Below, piece by piece: positions 36,115 through 43,389 of a DNA stretch of 64,000 nucleotides. Below the pieces are notes generated by a model. That model did no database searches and was not told where the DNA came from. It was given only the letters and a program-made list of their open reading frames with translations. Source of the DNA: Leuconostoc citreum (GTDB taxonomy: Bacteria > Bacillota > Bacilli > Lactobacillales > Lactobacillaceae); the NCBI RefSeq assembly GCF_004354555.1, contig NZ_PUFH01000005.1, positions 434,001-498,000 on the forward strand. The letters are read 5' to 3'. Every line of letters starts with the position of its first letter. The stretch's first letter is position 1. A program made the translations under genes and the position numbers.

Positions 36115-37113
36115 ATGAAAGTAACCATAAAAGACATTGCTAATAAAGCCGGTATTTCGCCTGCTTCTGTCTCGCGTATTTTAACTAATCGCGGGCGTTT
36201 TAATGCTGATACGGCAGTGCGCGTTCGTGCCATTGCAACAGCTATGGGATATTTAAAAAATCAGTCTGCTGCTGATTTAGCACAAAAGCAGAGCCACGTG
36301 GTTGGTGTCTTAGTACCAACCGAACATACGAACTTTGCCGATGAAATTATTAAGGGTATGCAAGCCAAAGCGCACGAGTTAAATTATGAACTATTGGTCA
36401 CCTTTATTGAAAGTGATGAAGTACGTCAACTACAGACAGTTCAGTCATTGCTATCCCGACAAGTGTTGGCAATTTTTATGTTAGCTATTGATCCTTCAGA
36501 TGCCTTGCTGGAGATGTTAACGCGTAGCGATGTGCAGTTAATCAGTATTTCTAACCAATTAAATACAAAAATTCCATCAATCTCGTCGGATAACTATGCT
36601 ATGATGCATCAAGTTGTCGATTTTCTATATCAGAAGGGTCACCGTGACATCGCTCTTATTGGTTCTTCCGAGCCGGATCCTATCGTAGCGCGCTTGCGTC
36701 GGCAAGGTTTCATTGAAGCTTTGGCCAAACATAACCTGCCGTATCATCCCGAATTTATTTGGGGTGATAAAAACAACTACGAGACTGGTTTAGCAGCAAT
36801 CAAACATTTTAAAACACCACTACCATTTACTGCTGCTATCGGTTCTGCAGATATTATCAGTGTCGGCTTACTGAACGGTGCCAAAGATGCTGGGATTGTT
36901 GTCCCAACTGATTTTTCTATTATTAGCGTTGATGGAACTGAATTAACCCAGCTGACACGACCACCACTTAATACTGTGCAACAAAATTTTCATTTAATGG
37001 GTAGTCTAGCAATTACCGCACTTGTCGAACAAACTTTAGCGCCAAGCGCTGTCCTTTTTACTGAAACCAAATTAATAGCTGGTGGCACGGTTGAAAAAAT
37101 CATAGCATCATAA
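36115..37113 (+). CDS. LacI family regulator (MalR-like), divergent from the glucosidase operon
   Basis: 332 residues with an N-terminal helix-turn-helix (VTIKDIANKAGISPASVSRIL) and a periplasmic-binding-protein-like effector domain (SHVVGVLVPTEHTNFADEIIKGM; GYLKNQSAADLAQ linker). LacI proteins usually repress sugar genes until a sugar or sugar phosphate binds. The operator palindrome between this gene and the divergent glucosidase operon is its probable target. The mRNA appears leaderless, which may keep synthesis low. Confidence 0.92.
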   Translation: MKVTIKDIANKAGISPASVSRILTNRGRFNADTAVRVRAIATAMGYLKNQSAADLAQKQSHVVGVLVPTEHTNFADEIIKGMQAKAHELNYELLVTFIESDEVRQLQTVQSLLSRQVLAIFMLAIDPSDALLEMLTRSDVQLISISNQLNTKIPSISSDNYAMMHQVVDFLYQKGHRDIALIGSSEPDPIVARLRRQGFIEALAKHNLPYHPEFIWGDKNNYETGLAAIKHFKTPLPFTAAIGSADIISVGLLNGAKDAGIVVPTDFSIISVDGTELTQLTRPPLNTVQQNFHLMGSLAITALVEQTLAPSAVLFTETKLIAGGTVEKIIAS

Positions 37114-37149
37114 AAAGCACAGAATTAACAAATATTACTGTGCTTTTTA
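37112..37149. terminator. bidirectional terminator between the regulator and pgmB
   Basis: AAAAAGCACAG and CTGTGCTTTTT around a 15-base loop, between converging genes. Confidence 0.8.
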
Positions 37150-37156
37150 TTTGATA

Positions 37157-37831
37157 TCATATATTTTTCATATCATGTGCAATATTGGCAAGTGTCACAC
37201 TTTCCGTCGACGGATAAATTAAATTTGCTGCCGATAAAACTGTTGCGTTACCAATACCAAGTGAGGTTTGTCCAGCAGCGTTAATCGCTGTAATACCAGC
37301 AGTGGCATCTTCTAAACCTATGACTTGTGTATTATCTAATGACATGATGTCTGCTGAACGTAAAAATATTTCTGGGTTTGGTTTACCATTTTTTAGGGCC
37401 GTTGGATCAACAATCCCATCAAAATAATCAGTTAGCTGTAGTTGTGACAAAATGAGTGGTGCATTTTTCGATGCCGAAGCAATAGCCATTTTATAGCCAT
37501 TGTCATAGGCAGAATCAATAAATTTCAACATACCAGGCAAAATATCTTTTGGTGTTAGTGTCACAATTAGTTGCTGGTAATGTTGATTTTTTTTGTCAGC
37601 GAGCTCTTTTTTGGCGGCCGTTGATAACGCTAGTAAACGAGTACTAGCATCAAGAATTATCTGCAACGATGCCATGCGACTAACCCCTTTTAATGACTCT
37701 GCCAAAGATGTTGTCCAAGTTGTTCCGACTTCCTCAGCTATTTTTTGCCAAGCCAATGCATGAAATTTAGCAGTGTCAGCAATGACCCCATCTAAATCAA
37801 ATGCGAAACCCTTAATATTTTCAAACTTCAT
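37157..37831 (-). CDS. pgmB: beta-phosphoglucomutase
   Basis: HAD-superfamily enzyme converting beta-glucose 1-phosphate, the product of maltose phosphorylase, into glucose 6-phosphate. The 224 residues have the nucleophile motif DLDGVIADT (Asp12, Asp14), LKGVSRM, SASKNAPLIL and GLEDATAGI. AAAGGAG precedes the ATG. It follows mapA by 96 bases as the last gene of the phosphorolytic operon. Confidence 0.95.
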   Translation of the reverse strand: MKFENIKGFAFDLDGVIADTAKFHALAWQKIAEEVGTTWTTSLAESLKGVSRMASLQIILDASTRLLALSTAAKKELADKKNQHYQQLIVTLTPKDILPGMLKFIDSAYDNGYKMAIASASKNAPLILSQLQLTDYFDGIVDPTALKNGKPNPEIFLRSADIMSLDNTQVIGLEDATAGITAINAAGQTSLGIGNATVLSAANLIYPSTESVTLANIAHDMKNI

Positions 37832-37927
37832 ATACGCTCTCCTTTAATTGCATATGTCACGTGATAAGTCTTTGTGACGTTAGCAAGTCATGTTTGCATT
37901 TCAATTGCTATGGCTACATGGTAGGGC

Positions 37928-40189
37928 CTATTTAGATGTCAAAAAAACATCCGCCCCTAATAAATTAATTGTTAAATTTTTGCCTGATATTAATGCCACT
38001 GTTGTTTCTTTTTGATTAACAGTGACTTCTAGTACGCGACCTCTAAATACTAGACGAAAACTATACTGTTGCCATTTTTCTGGTAAAAATGGTTTCAAAT
38101 ATAATTTATTTTCTCGCACTCTCATACCCGCAAAACCTTGCACAATAGCTAACCAAGAGCCTGTCATTGAGGTAATATGTAGACCATCAGCTGTGTCATT
38201 ATTATAATTATCTAAATCAAGTCTAGCTGCACGTTCGTACATTTCAACAGCTTTGTCAGCCATTTGTAAGTCAGCTGCAAGAACTGAGTGAACCGAAGGC
38301 GACAATGACGATTCATGTACAGTCAAAGGTTCATAAAAATCAAAATTCTGCTGTTTTTCTTCAGTCGTAAAAGCATCAGGAAAATAAAACATCGCGTGCA
38401 ATGTATCTGACTGTTTGATGTACGGTGATCGTAAAATACGATCCCAAGACCAATGTTGATTAATCGGGCGAATAGTTTGTGGCATGTCGGCAATAGGCGT
38501 TAAATCTTTGTCTAGGAAGGTATCATGTTGGACAAAAATGTGCGTCTTCTTACCATGTAAATCAATATCTGCTTCAGGTAAATACATTTTATCGACAATG
38601 TCTTGCCAGTGCGCAAGCTCTTTTGATTCAATGTTTAATACTGCCTGTTGTGCTTTATCAATCTCATCATAGTGTGATACTGCATAGCCCAAAACCCATT
38701 TTGCCATCCAGTTTGTATAAAAATTATTATTGACATTATTTTCATATTCATTAGGTCCAGTTACACCATGAATCATATAGCAATCTCGACGTGTTACGTA
38801 ATGTACACGGTCAGCCCAAAATCGCGCAATATTATAAAAGACTTGTGCGCCATAACCGTTAAACCACGAGTGATCTCCAGTGATATTAGTATAATTGTAA
38901 ATGCCATAAGCAATCGTTGCGTTACGGTGAATTTCTTCAAAAGTAATTTCCCATTCGTTATGTGATTCAATCCCATCAAACGTCACCATTGGATACAAAG
39001 CGCCCTTAAGTCCCTGCATCTTTGCGTTATGGAACGCCCCTTCTAATTGATTGAATCGATATTGCAATAGCGCCCGCGTTACAGCAGGATCAGCAACACC
39101 TAAATAAACCGGAATAGCAAAGGCTTCCGTATCCCAATAAGTTGCCCCACCATATTTTTCACCAGTAAAACCTTTGGGCCCAATGTTAAGACGTGGGTCA
39201 TTACCATAATAAGTTGAGAATAGCTGGAACAAGTTAAAACGAATGCCTTGTTGAGCCGCATCGTCACCAACAATTTGAATATCAGCTTTAGCCCACCTTT
39301 GAGCCCATTCATCTTGGTGTGCTTGATACAATTCTTGATAAGTGGTGGACTGAATAGTTTCAGTTAAGTGCTGGCTTGCTGCAATCGTGGCTGTTAAATC
39401 ATCATAATCGCGTGAAGTGGTCACAATCACGCGTTTTTCAAAGCTTGCTTGTCCTTTAGCTGGCACCTCAATATTGAAAGTATCTGTGACTGCTTTTTCT
39501 GTTTCGTGTGCTGCTTGTTGTGTGCCACCTTGAAAACTTTGACGTGCCACCACCGTAAATTGCGGTACCTTGAAAGGATTGGGCATTGTTTGTGTTGCCA
39601 TAAATGCTGTCTGCTGTTCATGACCAGCAGCTAAAACTTGCCAAAACTGCTCATCATAATTGGCATCTTCGTTAGTAACATCCGCATCAATTGTTGCATC
39701 AAACCTCACACGATGCGCTACACCGTCTAGCGACATAAATTCATAATGACTGACCATGAGTTCCTTCATCGCAGCTGAAACCAATCGTGTAATTTTCACT
39801 TGGACGCCAAATACGGTAAATGTGCGATTCAAGACCCCTGTTTTCATATCGAGAGAAAGCTCAAAATCAGAAAAAGGATTACGCGCTAAATCAATTTTCT
39901 GGTCGTCAATATAAATATCAGCCTTAACAAAATTCAAAGCGTTGATGGCTTTACCAAAATATTCTGGATAACCATTTTTCCACCAGCCAACGCGTGTCTT
40001 ATCCGGAAACCAAACACCACCAATATAAATGCCTTGATGCGTGTCGCCCGAGTAGGTTTCTTCAAACATACCGCGCATACCCATATATTCATTTCCTAAA
40101 CTCGTCATTGATTCTTGTAACCGTTTATTTTCCGAGTTAAGCTCATGCGTTGTAATTAACCAAGGATCAATATCAAATATACGTTTCAT
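37928..40189 (-). CDS. mapA: maltose phosphorylase (GH65)
   Basis: Phosphorolyses maltose to glucose and beta-glucose 1-phosphate, saving one ATP per disaccharide. The 753 residues match GH65. An N-terminal beta-sandwich (about 1-260), the (alpha/alpha)6 barrel with GGATYWDTEAFAIP and the general acid Glu481 in HGVTGPNEYENNV, and C-terminal beta domain are visible. AGGGG precedes the ATG. It lies between a permease and pgmB. Other GH65 specificities (kojibiose, trehalose) exist; the pgmB and permease neighbours and close fit to lactic acid bacterial MalP favour maltose. Confidence 0.93.
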   Translation of the reverse strand: MKRIFDIDPWLITTHELNSENKRLQESMTSLGNEYMGMRGMFEETYSGDTHQGIYIGGVWFPDKTRVGWWKNGYPEYFGKAINALNFVKADIYIDDQKIDLARNPFSDFELSLDMKTGVLNRTFTVFGVQVKITRLVSAAMKELMVSHYEFMSLDGVAHRVRFDATIDADVTNEDANYDEQFWQVLAAGHEQQTAFMATQTMPNPFKVPQFTVVARQSFQGGTQQAAHETEKAVTDTFNIEVPAKGQASFEKRVIVTTSRDYDDLTATIAASQHLTETIQSTTYQELYQAHQDEWAQRWAKADIQIVGDDAAQQGIRFNLFQLFSTYYGNDPRLNIGPKGFTGEKYGGATYWDTEAFAIPVYLGVADPAVTRALLQYRFNQLEGAFHNAKMQGLKGALYPMVTFDGIESHNEWEITFEEIHRNATIAYGIYNYTNITGDHSWFNGYGAQVFYNIARFWADRVHYVTRRDCYMIHGVTGPNEYENNVNNNFYTNWMAKWVLGYAVSHYDEIDKAQQAVLNIESKELAHWQDIVDKMYLPEADIDLHGKKTHIFVQHDTFLDKDLTPIADMPQTIRPINQHWSWDRILRSPYIKQSDTLHAMFYFPDAFTTEEKQQNFDFYEPLTVHESSLSPSVHSVLAADLQMADKAVEMYERAARLDLDNYNNDTADGLHITSMTGSWLAIVQGFAGMRVRENKLYLKPFLPEKWQQYSFRLVFRGRVLEVTVNQKETTVALISGKNLTINLLGADVFLTSK

Positions 40190-40228
40190 TATTTCTACCC
40201 CTTTTATTTCTTACTAATAAATATCAAA

Positions 40229-41572
40229 CTAATTAATGTTATGCTGGGCTTCTTTAATAAAGCCAACACTTAGTGCGCCAAGTAGCATTAAACAACCTGA
40301 CACCAAAATCATGGTTGGAAAATGTGACCCTAATGCTGGGAAAATTGCGAAACTGGCAACTGAGGCAACGATTTGTGGTAAACAAATCGATCCATTAAAC
40401 AGACCCAAATAAGTGCCCATATGGTCTCCAGGTAATGCATTAGTGACCATAATGAATGGATACGCCATCATACCCGCCCATGATACACCAATTAATACAA
40501 ACGAACCAATGAGGGCGTACTGCGAGTGAATAAAGAAAACCGAAACAAAGCCGATAGCACCTAAAAATAATGATAGTGCGTAGCCCAATTTATTTTTACC
40601 TGCAGGTATCTTAGACAACACTAATGACCACAATACCGCTGAGATAGCATAGACAGCCGATAAAATACCGAACCAGTTACCCCCATTTTGATAGCCGGAA
40701 CTTGTTGGATTAATAGCGTTAAACACATTGTCAGCGACAGCTCCTGTGCCATAAGTCCATAAATATTGAAAAGCCATCCAACTAAAAAATTGTGTCACAG
40801 TGACCAGCCAGAATGTTTTGGGTGCACGTTTTAACAAAGTCAAGAAGTCAGATTGCCCGTCTTCTGGTTCATTTAATGCATAACCATGATACAATTCATA
40901 AGTTTTGTCATCGTACTCTTTCACATTAAACACTGCAATTAACGAAAAGATAACTAAGACAACCGCCCCAGCATAAAATGAAATCACCACAGACGGTGGT
41001 ACTTCACCTTTTGCTGCCGTGTTAGCAACACCGATTATCGTGAGTAAAAAAGGGAAAATTGTAGCCAATACAGACCCCGTATTAGATAAAAAGCTTTGTA
41101 TTGCATAAGCATATGATTTTTGTTCTTCATTGACCATATCTCCAACAACCATTTTAAATGGTTGCATGGCAACATTCGAACTCAAGTCCATAAACAAAAT
41201 TGTAATGGCACCAAACCAGAGACCTGCAGTAGTTGAAAAACCAAAACTACCTGAGTTGGGCAATAAAAACATGACAATGACTGACACCAATGCACCCACC
41301 AATAAATAAGGCATTCGTCGGCCAAAACGTTTGGTCCAAGTTCTATCTGAAAAATAACCCACAATAGGTTGGACAAAAAGACCAGCTAAAGGTGGCAAAA
41401 TAAAGAAAAATCCAAGTTTTGTTGGATCTGCACCGAGGGTCTGAAAAATACGACCCATCTGCGAACTTTGCAGTGAAAAGGCCATTTGGACGCCAAGAAA
41501 ACCAAAACTCAACATCCAAATTGTACGCAGTGGCAAATTTGGTAAACCCTTGCCGCGTTGTTGATTACGCAT
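40229..41572 (-). CDS. SLC45-like MFS maltose permease (copy 2)
   Basis: 447 residues, twelve predicted helices, with MGRIFQTLGADPTKLGFFFI, PPLAGLFVQPIVGYFSDRTW and RFGRRMPYLL, nearly the same as copy 1. As first gene of the unit with mapA and pgmB it probably imports maltose. The ribosome site GGAG abuts a 20-bp inverted repeat with a cre-like core. The neighbouring upstream lacI-family gene is on the same strand. Confidence 0.9.
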   Translation of the reverse strand: MRNQQRGKGLPNLPLRTIWMLSFGFLGVQMAFSLQSSQMGRIFQTLGADPTKLGFFFILPPLAGLFVQPIVGYFSDRTWTKRFGRRMPYLLVGALVSVIVMFLLPNSGSFGFSTTAGLWFGAITILFMDLSSNVAMQPFKMVVGDMVNEEQKSYAYAIQSFLSNTGSVLATIFPFLLTIIGVANTAAKGEVPPSVVISFYAGAVVLVIFSLIAVFNVKEYDDKTYELYHGYALNEPEDGQSDFLTLLKRAPKTFWLVTVTQFFSWMAFQYLWTYGTGAVADNVFNAINPTSSGYQNGGNWFGILSAVYAISAVLWSLVLSKIPAGKNKLGYALSLFLGAIGFVSVFFIHSQYALIGSFVLIGVSWAGMMAYPFIMVTNALPGDHMGTYLGLFNGSICLPQIVASVASFAIFPALGSHFPTMILVSGCLMLLGALSVGFIKEAQHNIN

Positions 41573-41581
41573 GATAAACTC

Positions 41582-41625
41582 CTTTATACTAAATTTTGTA
41601 AACGCTTACAAAATTTAGTATAAAG
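41582..41625 (-). promoter_or_regulatory. 44-base perfect inverted repeat with cre core before the maltose permease gene
   Basis: Two 20-base arms (41582-41601 and 41606-41625) surround a 4-base centre. The middle TGTAAACGCTTACA (41597-41610) fits the catabolite-responsive/LacI operator consensus TGWNANCGNTNWCA. On the minus-strand RNA the 3' arm ends in AAAG, the first bases of the AAAGGAG ribosome site, so the same sequence could act as a DNA operator and as an RNA hairpin. Confidence 0.75.
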
Positions 41626-41657
41626 TCGTCTTGCAAAAAATGATATAGTGTTTTACA

Positions 41658-41671
41658 TGTTAACGATAACA
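41658..41671. promoter_or_regulatory. cre-like operator upstream of the maltose operon
   Basis: TGTTAACGATAACA fully matches TGWNANCGNTNWCA and lies within a longer inverted repeat ACATGTTA/TAACATGT. It sits between the lacI-family gene and the permease; a CcpA or local LacI-family site. Confidence 0.65.
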
Positions 41672-41676
41672 TGTTT

Positions 41677-42624
41677 TTATACTTGACGCGTTGAATCTCT
41701 TTTTACTAACCGTGGCTGAATTAACTCCATTTTTAATTCACTATGATGCAACTGGTTCAGCAAATTAGACACTAAAGTATTAGCCAACTGCCGAAATGGT
41801 TGCTTAATCGTGGTTAACTTAGGTGATGTGATTTGATCAATAAAGACACCATCAAATCCGACAACACCATAGTTTTCAGGTATCTGGCTTTGTGCTTTCA
41901 ATGCTCTGACAACTCCTAACGCAATGCGGTCCGTAGCGCAAACAATGCCTGTATTTTTTGGTAGGTGCGCTATAATATTCTGGATTAACTTTTCTGCATC
42001 GTGCGAATGATTAGACACGTCATAAGTTCTGGAGACAAGATGATGTTTAGCCATTGTTTCCAAATACCCTTGTTCTCGCTCCCATACAAAAGGGAGTGCC
42101 ATTGTCATACCAATATAAATCACCTTTTTGTATCCTGCTTCAATGAGATGTGTTGTAGCTAAGCTTGTTCCCATACGATTATTCACATCAACGTAAGGTA
42201 AATCATACCATGTAGGCGCTTGCCCATAGAGCACCATTGGCACATTAATTGCTGATAGACGTTCAAGATCTGAATCACGCCAGCCACTAACAATCAGTCC
42301 ATCAACGTGACTATTTGGTTCCAGTATGGTACTAATTTCTAGAGTATAGCCTTTTTGATTCAACACTTCAGCAATTTCTAATAATAATATGGCATAATTC
42401 GGTTCAACGGTAGCAATATCTTCTAATACAATAAATTGAATAACATAGTTTTGCTGATTAACTAATGCTTTAGCTATTCGATTTGGTTGATAGCCTACCG
42501 CCTTAATGGCTTGGTTAACCAAGTCACGTACTTCGTCAGACACCTGATTTGGGTGATTAATGACGCGACTAACTGTCATTTTGGAAACATGCGCTTGTCG
42601 CGCAACATCAGCTAAATTAACCAT
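41677..42624 (-). CDS. LacI family regulator of the maltose phosphorylase operon
   Basis: 315 residues, slightly short for the family. N-terminal helix-turn-helix (VNLADVARQAHVSKMTVSRVI) and linker GYQPNRIAKALVNQ, then an effector domain ending VGFDGVFIDQITSPKLTTIKQP. AGGAG precedes the ATG. It lies directly upstream of, and on the same strand as, the permease-mapA-pgmB genes. The two operator palindromes in between are its likely targets, besides CcpA. Confidence 0.92.
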   Translation of the reverse strand: MVNLADVARQAHVSKMTVSRVINHPNQVSDEVRDLVNQAIKAVGYQPNRIAKALVNQQNYVIQFIVLEDIATVEPNYAILLLEIAEVLNQKGYTLEISTILEPNSHVDGLIVSGWRDSDLERLSAINVPMVLYGQAPTWYDLPYVDVNNRMGTSLATTHLIEAGYKKVIYIGMTMALPFVWEREQGYLETMAKHHLVSRTYDVSNHSHDAEKLIQNIIAHLPKNTGIVCATDRIALGVVRALKAQSQIPENYGVVGFDGVFIDQITSPKLTTIKQPFRQLANTLVSNLLNQLHHSELKMELIQPRLVKRDSTRQV

Positions 42625-42743
42625 TTTATACTCCTACTGATTCGTTGTTATTAGTGTTATTTTATCATGTTCACATCAATTTAATGGCAGTAACTCAGCA
42701 AATAACGTATACTAGATAAAGTAAATAAACAGGAGGATTGACA

Positions 42744-42878
42744 ATGGGCCGTTATCAAATTGATTTTAAACAAAAACAAGCTAACGCTAAATACAAATCA
42801 ACACAACAAACACAACTGACAAAAGCTGAAAAACTAGCTGAGATGAAAGAAAAATTTTTGAAAACAAAAAGCAAGTAA
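42744..42878 (+). CDS. 44-residue Lys/Gln-rich protein, unknown function
   Basis: Reads MGRYQIDFKQKQANAKYKST in its first 20 residues, then a helix-prone Lys/Glu-rich tail ending KTKSK. It is strongly basic, with no Cys, Trp or membrane segment. AGGAGG lies at a good distance before the ATG and the stop codon is built into an intrinsic terminator, so it looks like a real small gene. A TATACT box lies at about 42708. I do not recognise the family; a nucleic-acid or ribosome-associated role is only a guess from its charge. Confidence 0.65.
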   Translation: MGRYQIDFKQKQANAKYKSTQQTQLTKAEKLAEMKEKFLKTKSK

Positions 42879-42905
42879 CCCGTTAATACGGATTACTTGC
42901 TTTTT
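42866..42905. terminator. bidirectional terminator overlapping the small gene's stop codon
   Basis: AAAAAGCAAGTAA and TTACTTGCTTTTT with a 14-base loop; the left arm contains the final Lys codons and stop of the 44-residue protein. Confidence 0.85.
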
Positions 42906-42907
42906 AA

Positions 42908-43366
42908 TTAAAATCCTTGTGACTTAAGATAACTAATAAAGTCTTGCTTGGCGGCATTTGACTTGATGATATAGCCATTAATATCGTTATTAGAAAATGC
43001 ACCATCGTCAATCCCTGCTTGCCTCATAGCCTGTCTTGCAGCCGCAACTGTCATGATTTGGCCAGCTTGACTTGATTGTTGCGCAATTTGCTTTTCTTCC
43101 GACTCATGTCCGGCACCATTAGCAACAACACTACTGCTTGCACTAGGTTGTGCATCAGTTGTCGTTGCTTGTGACGTTTGTTCCGTCTGAGACGTTGCGA
43201 TACTTTTATCTGACGGTTCACTCGACATGGTGGTTTTAGATTGCGATTGTGATGTCGCCTTCTCTGTGACAGTTGTCGGCGTTTTTTTGTTACTATGTCC
43301 CCACACGACTAATCCACCAACGATAACAATCAAAACAATCACACCACTAATTATTTTTTTTAACAT
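42908..43366 (-). CDS. membrane-anchored Ser/Thr-rich protein, unknown function
   Basis: 152 residues: one N-terminal membrane segment (about 6-22, IISGVIVLIVIVGGLVVW), a low-complexity Ser/Thr/Gln/Lys linker (about 27-95) and a compact C-terminal region (about 100-152, AARQAMRQAGIDDGAFSNND) of about 50 residues that may be a small folded domain. The architecture resembles the LysM protein at 15650-16198 with a different C-terminal module. It follows the autolysin gene on the same strand (23-base gap), suggesting a cell-envelope role. Confidence 0.65.
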   Translation of the reverse strand: MLKKIISGVIVLIVIVGGLVVWGHSNKKTPTTVTEKATSQSQSKTTMSSEPSDKSIATSQTEQTSQATTTDAQPSASSSVVANGAGHESEEKQIAQQSSQAGQIMTVAAARQAMRQAGIDDGAFSNNDINGYIIKSNAAKQDFISYLKSQGF

Positions 43367-43389
43367 TCTTTGCCCCCTACTATTAATTA

